Below are positions 1 through 8,955 of a DNA stretch of 64,000 nucleotides, one piece after another. A model generated the notes under the pieces. It ran no database searches, was not told the origin of the DNA, and saw only the letters and a program-made list of their open reading frames with translations. Made by a program: the position numbers and the translations under genes. Origin of the DNA: Streptomyces sp. yr375 (GTDB lineage Bacteria; Actinomycetota; Actinomycetes; Streptomycetales; Streptomycetaceae). The stretch is from positions 248,001-312,000 of the forward strand of contig NZ_FOFF01000001.1 of assembly GCF_900110755.1 (NCBI RefSeq), in the 5' to 3' direction. Positions within the stretch are counted from its first letter, which is position 1, and every line of letters begins with the position of its first letter.

Positions 1-141
1 GTCGTCGCCGCTCCACTTCGTGCGCTTGGCGTGCTTGGCCAGCCAGCGCAGCAGCGTGCGCGACAGGAACGCCGTCAACAGGCCGGTGGCCAGGGCGATT
101 CCGGCGAGGACGCCGTCGTCCAGGGTCAGTGTGCGGTTCAC
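1..141 (-). CDS. MscS-family mechanosensitive channel, N-terminal fragment (runs off left edge)
   Basis: Only the first 47 codons are in the window. They read from a GTG start preceded by a GGAGGTG ribosome-binding site and continue in frame off the left edge. The peptide has one hydrophobic segment (roughly residues 11-27) and then a basic stretch ending in a KWSGDD-like sequence. That pattern is seen at the N-terminus of streptomycete small-conductance mechanosensitive (MscS) channel proteins, just before the pore domain. The diagnostic pore helix lies outside the window, so the family call rests on this N-terminus alone. Confidence 0.5.
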   Translation of the reverse strand, partial: MNRTLTLDDGVLAGIALATGLLTAFLSRTLLRWLAKHAKRTKWSGDD

Positions 142-228
142 CGGTCACCTCCGGGAAGTCGCGGCGCGGCACCCGGGGCCGCCGACGGCCGGATGTGAAG
201 TCTCGTCACAATGCCACCTGTTCGTTGT

Positions 229-363
229 CACCTGTACGGTCCGGGCACCTGTACGGCTCCGGGTCCCGGATGTGCACGGTCGGGGCGGGAACACCGCACG
301 GCACGACCGACCGTCCATCCTGCCGCATCCCATACGGGAGTTCGTACCGGACTTCGTACCGGA
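229..363. repeat. Two short direct-repeat pairs in an intergenic region
   Basis: The 237-bp gap between the channel fragment and the YbhN-like gene holds an 11-bp word (cacctgtacgg) at 229-239 and again at 246-256. A second 11-bp word (ttcgtaccgga) lies at 341-351 and 353-363. The copy spacings are 17 and 12 bp, so the repeats could be regulator half-sites or slippage products. No gene is visible in the gap. Confidence 0.5.
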
Positions 364-378
364 TACCGGAGTGCGTGC

Positions 379-1416
379 TCAGATGACCTTCAGCCGGACC
401 AGCGCGCCCAGCGTCAGCGCCCCCGGCAGCAGCGGCAGCCAGACGGTGATGATCCGGAAGGCCAGTACGACGGCCGTGGCGAGCGCGACCGGGCCGCCCG
501 CCGCGACGAGCGCCACCACCAGCGCCGCCTCCACCGAGCCGATCCCGCCCGGCGTCGGCACCAGCGCGACCGCCACCGTCGCCGCCAGATACGCGACCGC
601 GACATGCGCCACCGGCACCGGCAGCCCCAGCGCCCGACCCACCGCGGCGAGCCCGGCCGCCTGGAGCACCGGGAACGCCAGCGAACCGCCCCACAGGGCC
701 AGCGCCCGGGCCGGACGCGTGTGCACCGAGCGCGCCTCGCCGAGCGCCGTACGCAGGAACGAGCACACCGCCGACCGCAGCCGCCGTACGAGGACCAGCA
801 CACCCGTCGCCACGAGCGCGGCCACCCCGAGCGCGCCGAGCAGCGGGCCGAGCACCCCGTCGGGCAGCAGGGAACCGAGCCGCAGCGCGTCCGGGAACAC
901 GAGCAGCAGCACCGCCAGCAGACCCACCCGCGCCACGCCCTCCGCCAGCAGATACAGCGCGAGAGCCGCCGACGAGCGGGCCAGCGGCACCCCGCACACG
1001 GCCATGAACCGCAGATTGACCGCGCTCGCGCCGAGGCCCGTCGGCAGCAGATGGTTGGCCGCGCCCGCCGCGAACTGGGTGGCCAGCAGCCGCCGCGCGG
1101 GCAGTCGCTCCACGAGCGCGCCCTGCCGGGTGACGGCCGCCGCGACCCAGGTCAGACAGGTCGCCCCGACCGCGGCCAGCAGCCAGGGCCACTCGGCGCC
1201 GCGCAACTGGACGAAGCCCTCGGCGAGGACGGACCGGTGCCGCACCGCGACCACGGTGACGAGCAGGAGCGGAAGCAGACACAGGACCTGGCGCACCGGC
1301 ACACGCCGGGCCGTCCTGCCGGGGGGAACGGAAACCGCAGTCACACTCGGAGAGGCTCTCCGCCCGGTGCCAACGGAGGGTTGCGGAAGCGCGGCCGGAA
1401 CATTACGTACGGTCAT
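379..1416 (-). CDS. YbhN/UPF0104 (LPG synthase TM region) family membrane protein
   Basis: This 345-residue integral membrane protein has about eight hydrophobic segments. Its family hallmark is the PTPGGIGSVEAAL loop near residue 287, which follows the LATQF...NHLLPTGLGASAVN region. The family comprises flippase-like proteins and is related to the membrane half of lysylphosphatidylglycerol synthase (MprF). No lysyl-transferase domain follows, so the protein is the stand-alone membrane type and its substrate is unknown. The start is ATG with an AAGGA site 6 nt upstream. The gene is divergent from the ABC exporter across only 62 bp. The N-terminal 40 residues are hydrophilic and variable. Confidence 0.8.
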   Translation of the reverse strand: MTVRNVPAALPQPSVGTGRRASPSVTAVSVPPGRTARRVPVRQVLCLLPLLLVTVVAVRHRSVLAEGFVQLRGAEWPWLLAAVGATCLTWVAAAVTRQGALVERLPARRLLATQFAAGAANHLLPTGLGASAVNLRFMAVCGVPLARSSAALALYLLAEGVARVGLLAVLLLVFPDALRLGSLLPDGVLGPLLGALGVAALVATGVLVLVRRLRSAVCSFLRTALGEARSVHTRPARALALWGGSLAFPVLQAAGLAAVGRALGLPVPVAHVAVAYLAATVAVALVPTPGGIGSVEAALVVALVAAGGPVALATAVVLAFRIITVWLPLLPGALTLGALVRLKVI

Positions 1417-1440
1417 CGGATCCTTCGACTGACGGGAATA

Positions 1441-1471
1441 TTGACCTCAAGGATGCTTGAGGTTCTACGGT
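1441..1471 (+). promoter_or_regulatory. SoxR-type promoter: -35, 19-bp spacer, -10, with an 18-bp dyad
   Basis: A perfect inverted repeat CCTCAAG-gatg-CTTGAGG occupies 1445-1462. It matches the SoxR box known from enterics and S. coelicolor (CCTCAAG-N4-CTTGAGG). It sits between a -35-like TTGACC (1441-1446) and a -10-like TACGGT (1466-1471) separated by 19 bp. This over-long spacer is the hallmark of MerR-family activated promoters. The -10 ends 7 nt before the ATG of the ABC exporter, so the mRNA is predicted to be leaderless. No soxR gene lies in the window. Confidence 0.85.
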
Positions 1472-1478
1472 CGGTCCC

Positions 1479-3413
1479 ATGAGCATGGAGACCACCGCCT
1501 GGATGCAGTTGCACAGCGTCCTGAACGCCCAGCAGGAACGCCGCCCCTTCGACCGCGAGACCCTGCGCCGCATCGGCGCGTTCGCCCGCCCGCACCGCCG
1601 CCGTATCGCGCTGTTCGTCGTGCTCGGGGTGGCCACCGCGCTGCTCGCCGTCGCCACCCCCGTCCTCGCCGGGCGGGTCGTCGACGCGATCGTGTCGCAC
1701 GGCGACGAAAACACCGTCGTCGAGCTGGCCCTGCTCATCGCGCTCATCGCGGTGCTGGAGGCGACGCTCGGCATCCTGGGCAGGAGGCTCTCGTCGACGC
1801 TCGGGGAGGGACTCATCCTCGATCTGCGCACGGCCGTGTTCGATCATGTGCAGCGGATGCCGGTCGCGTTCTTCACACGCACCCGTACGGGAGCGCTCGT
1901 CTCCCGACTCAACAACGACGTGATCGGCGCCCAGCGTGCCTTCAGCAACACCCTCTCCGGCGTGGTGTCCAACCTGGTCACCCTGGTGCTCACCCTCGTC
2001 GTCATGCTCACCCTGTCCTGGCAGGTCACACTGCTCGCGCTCGTCCTGCTGCCGGTGTTCGTGATCCCGGCCCGCCGCATGGGCAGCCGGATGGCCGGCA
2101 TGCAGCGGGAGGCCGCCGCGCTCAACGCGGCGATGGGCACCCGGATGACCGAACGGTTCTCCGCGCCCGGCGCCACCCTGATCAAACTGTTCGGCCGCCC
2201 CGGGCAGGAGTCCGCGGAGTTCACGGCCCGCGCCGCCCGGGTCCGCGACATCGGCGTCCGCACGGCCACCGCCCAGTCCGTCTTCATCACCGCCCTCACC
2301 CTCGTCTCCGCCCTGGCCCTCGCCCTCGTCTACGGCCTCGGCGGCCGCCTCGCCCTCGAAGGCACCCTCGAACCGGGCGCCGTCGTCGCCCTCGCCCTGC
2401 TCCTGACCCGCCTCTACGCCCCGCTCACCTCCCTCGCCGGCGCCCGCGTGGAGGTGATGAGCGCCCTGGTCAGCTTCGAGCGGGTCTTCGAGGTGCTCGA
2501 CCTGAAGCCGCTCATCGAGGACAAACCGGACGCCCGCGAGGTCCCCGAGGGCCCGGTCAGCGTCGAGTTCGACGACGTCCACTTCGGCTACCCGTCCGCC
2601 GACAAGGTCTCCCTCGCCTCCCTGGAGGAGGTCGCCGCCCTCGACACCCGCGACGGCGCCGAGGTCCTGCACGGCGTCTCCTTCCGCGCCGACCCCGGCC
2701 GCACCGTCGCCCTCGTCGGCTCCTCCGGCGCCGGCAAGTCCACCATCGCCCAGCTCCTGCCGCGCCTCTACGACGTCGACGCGGGCGCCGTCCGCATCGG
2801 CGGCGTCGACGTCCGCGACCTGAGCGCGGACTCCCTGCGCGCCACCCTCGGCATGGTCACCCAGGACGGCCACCTCTTCCACGACACCGTCCGCGCCAAC
2901 CTGCTGCTCGCCCGCCCGGCCGCCGCCGAGGACGAGCTCTGGGACGCCCTGCGCCGCTCCCGCCTCGACGACCTCGTCCGCTCCCTGCCCGACGGCCTCG
3001 ACACGGTCGTCGGCGAACGCGGCTACCGGCTCTCCGGCGGCGAACGCCAGCGCATGACCATCGCCCGGCTGCTGCTGGCCCGCCAGCGCGTCGTCATCCT
3101 CGACGAGGCCACCGCCCACCTCGACAACACCTCGGAGGCGGCCGTCCAGGAGGCCCTGGCCGAGGCGCTCGCGGACCGCACCGCCGTCGTCATCGCCCAC
3201 CGGCTGTCCACCGTGCGCGCCGCCGACCTGATCCTCGTCGTCGAGTCCGGCCGGATCGTGGAACGCGGCACGCACGACGAACTGCTCGCGGCGGGCGGCC
3301 GGTACGCGGAGCTGTACCGCACGCAGTTCGAGGACCCGGAGACGACGGAGGCGGAGGCGACGGACGCCGAGGTGACGGAGGCGGCTGCGGCCGTGCTGTC
3401 ACCGCACCACTAG
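1479..3413 (+). CDS. ABC exporter half-transporter (permease-ATPase fusion), probable SoxR target
   Basis: This 644-residue type IV ABC exporter has an N-terminal membrane domain with about six segments (residues 45-320). The ATPase domain carries Walker A GSSGAGKST (about 414), the LSGGERQR signature (about 517), Walker B VVILDEAT (about 537) and an H-loop VIAHR (about 570). It should act as a homodimer. A charged insertion of about 20 residues (around 375-395) lies between the first beta strand YPS and the rest of the nucleotide-binding domain. The upstream SoxR box implies induction by redox-cycling compounds, and S. coelicolor SoxR is known to activate an ABC transporter. The likely role is therefore efflux of redox-active metabolites or dyes; the substrate is inference. 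Confidence 0.88.
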   Translation: MSMETTAWMQLHSVLNAQQERRPFDRETLRRIGAFARPHRRRIALFVVLGVATALLAVATPVLAGRVVDAIVSHGDENTVVELALLIALIAVLEATLGILGRRLSSTLGEGLILDLRTAVFDHVQRMPVAFFTRTRTGALVSRLNNDVIGAQRAFSNTLSGVVSNLVTLVLTLVVMLTLSWQVTLLALVLLPVFVIPARRMGSRMAGMQREAAALNAAMGTRMTERFSAPGATLIKLFGRPGQESAEFTARAARVRDIGVRTATAQSVFITALTLVSALALALVYGLGGRLALEGTLEPGAVVALALLLTRLYAPLTSLAGARVEVMSALVSFERVFEVLDLKPLIEDKPDAREVPEGPVSVEFDDVHFGYPSADKVSLASLEEVAALDTRDGAEVLHGVSFRADPGRTVALVGSSGAGKSTIAQLLPRLYDVDAGAVRIGGVDVRDLSADSLRATLGMVTQDGHLFHDTVRANLLLARPAAAEDELWDALRRSRLDDLVRSLPDGLDTVVGERGYRLSGGERQRMTIARLLLARQRVVILDEATAHLDNTSEAAVQEALAEALADRTAVVIAHRLSTVRAADLILVVESGRIVERGTHDELLAAGGRYAELYRTQFEDPETTEAEATDAEVTEAAAAVLSPHH

Positions 3414-3456
3414 CCGGACACCTCGAGCCCGGACCGCGCTGGTAGCGTCGGTGGGC

Positions 3457-4257
3457 GTGGACCGACTGGAGACGCGGGAGATCGGCTATTTCATCGCCGT
3501 CGCGGAGAGCCTGCACTTCGGGCGGGCCGCCGAGCGGTTGGGCATCGCGCAGCCGGGTCTGTCGCGCGCCATCGGCAGGCTGGAGCGCCGGATGAGGGTC
3601 CGGCTGTTCGAGCGCACCAGCCGGCAGGTCCGGCTGACCCGGGCCGGCGAGGTGTTCCTGCGCGAGAGCCGCACCGTCCTCGCCGCGATCGACGGGGCGG
3701 TACGGCGGACGCAGCAGGCGGCGCGGCCGGAGCGACTGGTCGTCGCCGCCCCGGCCGGCGCCGGGGCGGGGCTGCTGGCCCGGGTGCTGGAGACCTACCG
3801 GCGAGGCCCCGATCCGGTGCCGGTGGAGGTGCGGTTCACCCCCGACCTGGCCGGGGCACTGCGCGAGGGCACCGCCGACCTGGCGCTGATGTGCGGCAGC
3901 GACGACCTCGACGGGCTGGACACGGTCGAGCTGCTCGACGAGGCTCCGGTCGCCCTCCTCCCGGCGGGACACCGGCTCGCCGACCGAGCCGCCCTGACCG
4001 CGGGCGAGGTGCGGGACGAGCCGAGGTTTCGCGCACACCTCCCGCCGGTCGGCCTGGACGAGCTGATCGACCGGGTCGCGCTCGGCGAACTCGTGGTCGT
4101 GCTCGGCGAGAGCGCGATCCCCCGGCTGGGACCCGCCGTGGTCGCCGTCCCGGTGCTCGACGCGCCGAGCAGCCGCCTCGTCCTGGCCTGGCCGCGAGCC
4201 ACCCCCGCGGCGGCGCGCGAGGGGCTCGTACGCGCCGCGCTCGCGACGGCGAGATGA
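3457..4257 (+). CDS. LysR-family transcriptional regulator
   Basis: The protein has an N-terminal winged helix-turn-helix (AVAESLHFGRAAERLGIAQPGLSRAIGRLE) and a substrate-binding domain of about 190 residues. At 266 residues it is shorter than the usual 290-310. GTG 3457 (VDRLETREIGYF) is preferred over GTG 3451, because TAGCGT at 3443-3448 lies 8 nt before it and no Shine-Dalgarno sequence is visible, which suggests a leaderless or near-leaderless start. The gene is convergent with the SDR at 4308. Its target is unknown, and the adjacent ABC exporter or SDR are the obvious candidates. Confidence 0.82.
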   Translation: MDRLETREIGYFIAVAESLHFGRAAERLGIAQPGLSRAIGRLERRMRVRLFERTSRQVRLTRAGEVFLRESRTVLAAIDGAVRRTQQAARPERLVVAAPAGAGAGLLARVLETYRRGPDPVPVEVRFTPDLAGALREGTADLALMCGSDDLDGLDTVELLDEAPVALLPAGHRLADRAALTAGEVRDEPRFRAHLPPVGLDELIDRVALGELVVVLGESAIPRLGPAVVAVPVLDAPSSRLVLAWPRATPAAAREGLVRAALATAR

Positions 4258-4307
4258 ACCGGCCCCCGGTCACGGACCTCCGCGCGCCCGGTCCGTCCGT
4301 CTGACCT

Positions 4308-5057
4308 TTAGATCTGGTTGATCCCGCCGTCCACGTGCAGCTCGATCCCGGTGATGTAGCTGCTCTGGTCGGAGGCGAGGAACAGGGCCGCGGCGGCCTG
4401 CTCCTCGGGTTCGGCGACCCGCCCGAGTGGGACGGGGGCGGCCACCATCGCGCGGAATTCCTCCGGCGTCGCGCCCTCAGGCGTCGCGGCCGCCAGAGCC
4501 GGTGTCCGCGTCGCGCCCGGGGCGAGGGCGTTGACCCGGATACCGCGGTGCTTCAGTTCGTTGGCCCAGGTACGGGCCAGGGAACGGACCGCGGCCTTCG
4601 ACGCGGCGTACAGCCCGACCCCGGCCGACCCCCGCGCACCCGTCGTGGACGTGGCGAGGACGACGGACGCGTTGTCGTTGAGCAGGGGCAGCGCCTTCTG
4701 CACGGTGAACAACGAACCGCGCAGGTTGAGCCCGGTGGCGTACGCGTAGTCCTCCTCGGTCACGTCCGCCAGCGCCCCGAAGGTCGTGCCGCCCGCGTTG
4801 GCGAACAGGACGTCGATACGGCGTCCGTCGGCGTCGACGGTCGCGAACAGCCGGTCGAGATCGGCGAGGTTCGTGACGTCACCCCGCACCCCGGTGGCCC
4901 GCGGACCGATCCGCGCCACCGCCTCGTCCAGTTCCTCCTTGCCGCGCCCGGTGAGGTAGACGTAGGCGCCCTCCTGCGCGAAACGCAGGGCGGAGGCGAA
5001 TCCGATGCCCTTGCTGCCACCCGTCACGACCGCGACCCTGCCCTCGAGTTGTCCCAC
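4308..5057 (-). CDS. Short-chain dehydrogenase/reductase (classical SDR)
   Basis: This 249-residue classical SDR has the cofactor motif TGGSKGIG (residues 12-19), NAG, a catalytic Ser in STTGARG, YAASK, and the C-terminal ITGIELHVDGG. An R in the TGR turn after the second strand favours NADPH. The chosen start is the GTG at 5057 (VGQLEG), because GGAG lies 7 nt upstream. An in-frame ATG seven codons earlier (5078) is the alternative. The gene is convergent with the LysR gene, a common arrangement for a LysR-controlled oxidoreductase. The substrate cannot be read from sequence. Confidence 0.82.
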   Translation of the reverse strand: MGQLEGRVAVVTGGSKGIGFASALRFAQEGAYVYLTGRGKEELDEAVARIGPRATGVRGDVTNLADLDRLFATVDADGRRIDVLFANAGGTTFGALADVTEEDYAYATGLNLRGSLFTVQKALPLLNDNASVVLATSTTGARGSAGVGLYAASKAAVRSLARTWANELKHRGIRVNALAPGATRTPALAAATPEGATPEEFRAMVAAPVPLGRVAEPEEQAAAALFLASDQSSYITGIELHVDGGINQI

Positions 5058-5200
5058 TGCACTCTCCGTTGTTCGCATCGTCGACCTGCGGTCCGATGAC
5101 CGCCGTCACCTCCAGCTCACCCCATGCGAGCTGGGCGAACAATGATCGATCCGGCATGGTCCGATGCCTGGCGGTCATCGATGGCGCACCTGGTCGGGTG

Positions 5201-5950
5201 TCAGGCGGAGTGCTCCTTGCGCAGGTTGTCGGCGATCGCCAGGAACAGGTACAGGTTCGTCATGTCCCTGGCCAGGTTGTTGGACCACAGGACGGGGGCG
5301 CCCGAGGGTCCGGTGGCCATGACGCGGACCAGGCCGCCCGCGGCGCGGACCTCCCGGACCTGCGGCCAGGGCAGGGCGCCCTTCTTGGGTGCGTGCACGG
5401 CCGTGCGGGACAGCGACAGCGAGCCGAACTCGACTGTGCCGCCCTCACCGAGCGTCTCCAGTACGGCCGTTGCCTGCGCTCGCGTCACCGCGTCCTGCAT
5501 CCAGGGACCCCAGGTCTCGGGTTGCTCGTAGAACTCGGTGATCTGCACCGCCCCCCAGCCCGGGGCGCTCGCCGAGTAGACGTATCTGGTGGGCGCCGGG
5601 ACGCCGTTGAAGACCCGCTGGACGATCTCCTGCCGCAGGCGCAGGGAGTCCCAGCGCAGGACGACCGGGTCGCCGCCGGACGGCGGGTGCACCACCAGCC
5701 CCTCTTCGAACAGGTGCAGCCGCTGGGCGGCCCGCTTCCGGTTGAAGTCGGGGAAGCGGCGCATCGCGAACCAGTAGTACAGCACCCCGGGGACCAGGAA
5801 GAACGGCAGGAGCATGACGCAGTTGAAGACATGGGCGGCGAACACCGTCCGACGCAGGCGCTGCGGCGCGAACACGCCCTGGAGCGCCCCCAGTCGATGC
5901 CGGGTGGCCAGGCCCGCGGCCTCGGGCGACGCAGAGGTGAGTGAAGTCAT
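5201..5950 (-). CDS. DUF6585-like membrane-associated protein
   Basis: This 249-residue protein has one long hydrophobic region (about residues 37-65, VFNCVMLLPFFLVPGVLYYW). A soluble part follows with two repeats of a beta-rich, PH-like pattern (RLHLFEEGLVVHPPSG...VVLRWDSLRL and VEFGSLSLSRTAVHAPKKGALPWPQVREV). That layout matches streptomycete proteins grouped as DUF6585, whose function is not known. The start is ATG, and no good ribosome-binding site is visible. It lies 143 bp upstream of the SDR gene on the same strand. The family name is recalled by pattern and not by search. Confidence 0.65.
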   Translation of the reverse strand: MTSLTSASPEAAGLATRHRLGALQGVFAPQRLRRTVFAAHVFNCVMLLPFFLVPGVLYYWFAMRRFPDFNRKRAAQRLHLFEEGLVVHPPSGGDPVVLRWDSLRLRQEIVQRVFNGVPAPTRYVYSASAPGWGAVQITEFYEQPETWGPWMQDAVTRAQATAVLETLGEGGTVEFGSLSLSRTAVHAPKKGALPWPQVREVRAAGGLVRVMATGPSGAPVLWSNNLARDMTNLYLFLAIADNLRKEHSA

Positions 5951-6092
5951 GAGGACGATCTTGCGAGCCGCGTCCCCCCATGACAACCATGGATTTACGT
6001 AGATCGGTGACGAATCCGCCCTGCGGACGGCGGTGTTGGCGGCGGTGTCGGTGTCGGTGCCGGTGTCAGAGGGGCCGATTACCGTACCGGTC

Positions 6093-8087
6093 ATGTCTGA
6101 TGCTCTTCGGGACGGCGGCGTACGCGAACTGGCCCTGGTGTGGGAGAGACCGGCGGGCCGGCTGCGGCCTTCGGTGACGTTGCGCGGGTTCAGGGACGGT
6201 CTGGGCGTCGCCGTCGCCGTGCCCGTCGGGGCGGATCGCGTCCTGCTGGCCGCGTCGGGCGATGACGAGGAAGCCGACGTGGTGCGGCTGTGGGACGTGC
6301 TGACCGGCGAGCAGGTCGGTGGCCCGCTACGGGAGAACGGGAAGCCGGGCGGGCGGGTCATCGCGATGGCCGCCCTGCCGGTCGCCGGCGGGCACACCCG
6401 GCTCGCCACCGCGCACTACGACGAGGACGACGACGGGCACGTGCTGTACCTGTGGGACCCGGTCACCGGCGAGCAGGTCGGCGGGCCGCTGCCGGGTCCG
6501 GGAGCCGCGTCGGACCTGGCCGCCGTATCCACGCCGGACGGGCGGAGCCTGCTGGCCGTCACCCCGTACGACGAGGAAGCGGTGTGGCTGTGGGACGCGG
6601 CCACGGCCGAACGGGCCGGCGGTCCGCTGAACGCCCCCGACGGTGTGGACGCCCCGAGCGCGCTGACGGCGCTGCCGCTCGCCGACGGCCGCACCCTGCT
6701 GGCCACCGCCCATGGTCACGCGGACGGCGCCCTGGTGTGCCTGTGGGACCCGGTGACGGGCGAGCCGGTGCGGACCCTGCGCTGCCCGCACGACGACGAG
6801 GGCCGGCCGAGCGCACTGGCGGCGGTGCCGCTGCCCGACGGAGGCCGCCTGCTGGCCCTGTCCCGCAACGACGACGACCACGAGACGGTGCGGCTGTGGG
6901 ACGCGGAAACCGGTGCTCCGGTCGGCGGGCCCGTCACCGGTCCCGGGCTGCGCCCGGTCCCCCTGGCCGACGGGACGACCCTGCTGGCGATCGGGTCGGG
7001 GCTGTGGGACCCGGCGTCCGGGCGTCGAGTCGGCGACCTGGGGACGAACGGCGTCCCCGCCGCGGCGGCAGCGGTTCCGTCGCGGGACGGCGGCCCCACC
7101 CTGCTCGCGGGGGAAGTGCCCAGTGGCGCGGTCTGGTTGTGGGACCCCACGGCGGTGCGGCCGTCGACCGAGCCGGCGGGCGTCGGCTGGGGCGGCCTGC
7201 TGGCACCGGTGACGGTCCCCGGCGGGCGAACGCTGCTCGCCACCCGCGGCGACACCACCGTCTGGTGGTGGGACCTGCGCACCGGCGAAGCCGCCGGGCG
7301 ACTGCACACCGGCGACACGGACGTCCTCACGGCGATGGCCGCCGCGCCCCTGCCGGACGGCCGTACGGTCCTCGTCACCGGCCACCGGAGCGGTGCCCTG
7401 CGATCCTGGGACCTGGCGACGGGCGGGCTGGTCGGCTCGCTGCCGCCCGGCCGCACCAGCGAGATCCGCACCATGGTGCCGATCCCGTCCCCCGACGGTC
7501 GGACCCTCATCGCCACCGGCAGCCACTCGGGCATCATCCGGCTGCGCGACCCCGAGACCTGCGACACCGCGAGCGACGTGTTCAACCGGCCCGAGCGGCC
7601 ACCGCTGGTACTGGCCCGCGTCCCGATGCCGGACGGCCGCACGCTCCTGGCCGGCAGCGAAGCGACCCCCGCCCGGGGCGGCGGGAAAGGGGTCCGGCTG
7701 TGGGACCCGGCCACGGGTCTGCCGGTCGGCGGCCCCTTCGAGCACCACCGGCACGTGGAGCACTTCGCGGCCCTGCCCTTGCCGGACGGCCGCACCCTCC
7801 TCGCGGTCCGCGACTTCGACGACGCGATCCGCGTCTGGGACGCCGACAGCCGCCGACTCGTGGCCGAACTCACCGGCGGGCCGATGGCCGCGCTCGCCCC
7901 GCCCGGCGGACACCCCCTGCTGGCCGTCGCCCGGCGGGGCGCGATCGAGCTGTGGGATCCCCTGACCTGCCGCGGGGTGGGCTCCCGCCTCCTGGAACGA
8001 CCGATCAGGGCGCTGGCCGGCGCCGGGTCGCATCTGGTCGTCGGCTGCGCCGACGGCCTGCACGTCCTCGACCTCGTCCGCGGGTGA
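6093..8087 (+). CDS. WD40-like repeat protein with 13 degenerate blades
   Basis: This 664-residue protein consists almost entirely of about 13 repeats. Each repeat has a core like [15 protein letters not shown] and a strand like [11 protein letters not shown]. Examples are [67 protein letters not shown] and [12 protein letters not shown]. The fold should be one or two beta-propellers serving as an interaction scaffold. No signal peptide, kinase or NTPase domain is attached. ATG 6093 is chosen because TACCGT (6080-6085) lies 7 nt upstream, which predicts a leaderless start. A (ggtgtc)n run at 6044-6067 precedes it. It is a stand-alone gene whose partner is unknown. Confidence 0.85.
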   Translation: MSDALRDGGVRELALVWERPAGRLRPSVTLRGFRDGLGVAVAVPVGADRVLLAASGDDEEADVVRLWDVLTGEQVGGPLRENGKPGGRVIAMAALPVAGGHTRLATAHYDEDDDGHVLYLWDPVTGEQVGGPLPGPGAASDLAAVSTPDGRSLLAVTPYDEEAVWLWDAATAERAGGPLNAPDGVDAPSALTALPLADGRTLLATAHGHADGALVCLWDPVTGEPVRTLRCPHDDEGRPSALAAVPLPDGGRLLALSRNDDDHETVRLWDAETGAPVGGPVTGPGLRPVPLADGTTLLAIGSGLWDPASGRRVGDLGTNGVPAAAAAVPSRDGGPTLLAGEVPSGAVWLWDPTAVRPSTEPAGVGWGGLLAPVTVPGGRTLLATRGDTTVWWWDLRTGEAAGRLHTGDTDVLTAMAAAPLPDGRTVLVTGHRSGALRSWDLATGGLVGSLPPGRTSEIRTMVPIPSPDGRTLIATGSHSGIIRLRDPETCDTASDVFNRPERPPLVLARVPMPDGRTLLAGSEATPARGGGKGVRLWDPATGLPVGGPFEHHRHVEHFAALPLPDGRTLLAVRDFDDAIRVWDADSRRLVAELTGGPMAALAPPGGHPLLAVARRGAIELWDPLTCRGVGSRLLERPIRALAGAGSHLVVGCADGLHVLDLVRG

Positions 8088-8169
8088 CGCGGTCATGGCG
8101 AGATATTCTCCGGACAACGCCCTTGACCTGCACGGGCAGGCAGGGAGCAGACAGAGCGGGAGCTTCCTC

Positions 8170-8589
8170 ATGTTTCGTACGATGTTCAAGTCCAAGATCC
8201 ACCGTGCCACCGTCACCCAGGCCGACCTGCACTACGTGGGATCGGTGACCATCGACGCCGACCTGCTGGACGCCGCCGATCTGCTGCCCGGCGAGCTCGT
8301 CCACATCGTCGACATCGCCAACGGGGCCCGGTTGGAGACGTACGTCATCGAGGGGGAGCGCGGCTCGGGCGTCGTCGGCATCAACGGGGCCGCCGCCCAC
8401 CTCGTGCACCCCGGCGATCTGGTGATCATCATCAGTTACGCTCAGGTGACCGACGCCGAGGCGCGGGCCCTGGAGCCACGGATCGTGCACGTGGACCGCG
8501 ACAACCGCATCGTGGCCCTGGGCACCGACCCCTCGGAGCCGGTGCCGGGCTCCGACCAGGAGCGCAGCCCGCAGGCCGTCTCGGCCTGA
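8170..8589 (+). CDS. panD: Aspartate 1-decarboxylase, pyruvoyl-dependent
   Basis: PanD makes beta-alanine from L-aspartate for pantothenate and CoA synthesis. The 139-residue proenzyme should self-cleave at Gly24-Ser25 (HYVGSVTID), with Ser25 becoming the pyruvoyl cofactor. Other family motifs are [40 protein letters not shown] and [13 protein letters not shown] 8170 has a GGGAG site 7 nt upstream; an in-frame upstream ATG at 8095 would add a non-conserved tail. The C-terminal 20 residues beyond the family core are Pro/Ser/Glu-rich. It is followed at 15 bp by a GNAT gene on the same strand, probably in one operon. Confidence 0.95.
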   Translation: MFRTMFKSKIHRATVTQADLHYVGSVTIDADLLDAADLLPGELVHIVDIANGARLETYVIEGERGSGVVGINGAAAHLVHPGDLVIIISYAQVTDAEARALEPRIVHVDRDNRIVALGTDPSEPVPGSDQERSPQAVSA

Positions 8590-8604
8590 CCCGAGGGAGT
8601 GCCC

Positions 8605-8952
8605 ATGAGCGACATCGAGATCCGCGACGACCGGGCGGTCGGCCGCCTGGAGGCCCTCGGCGACGACGGCGAAGTCGTGGGCCACATCGCGTACTTCGTG
8701 CTGGAGTCGCCCGCACCCGCCCTGGTCCCGGTGCACACCATCGTCGAGCCGGCCCACGAGGGCCAGGGCATCGCGGGCTCGCTCGCGCGCGAGCTGTACG
8801 CCATCGCCGCGCGCGAGGGCGTCCCGGTCGCCCCGCTCTGCCCGTACGTCGTCAAGTGGGCCGCCCGGCACCCCGAGGCGGCCCCGGCGGCCGATCCCGA
8901 GCTGATCGCCGCCGCCAAGGACTGGCTGCGCGCTCACCCCGGGCGGTTCTGA
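8605..8952 (+). CDS. Small GNAT-fold N-acetyltransferase (YjdJ/COG2388 type)
   Basis: This 115-residue protein has the compact Yjdj-type acetyltransferase pattern. That comprises a beta strand with GHIAYFVLE, the VHTIVEPAHEGQGIAGSLARELY acetyl-CoA loop (QGIAGS is the pyrophosphate-binding loop), and CPYVVKWAARHPE near the end. Its substrate is unknown. ATG 8605 is chosen over GTG 8599 because GAGGGAG lies about 6 nt before it. It sits between panD and the racemase-like gene with gaps of 15 and 3 bp, so the three are likely cotranscribed. Confidence 0.85.
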   Translation: MSDIEIRDDRAVGRLEALGDDGEVVGHIAYFVLESPAPALVPVHTIVEPAHEGQGIAGSLARELYAIAAREGVPVAPLCPYVVKWAARHPEAAPAADPELIAAAKDWLRAHPGRF

Positions 8953-8955
8953 CCG

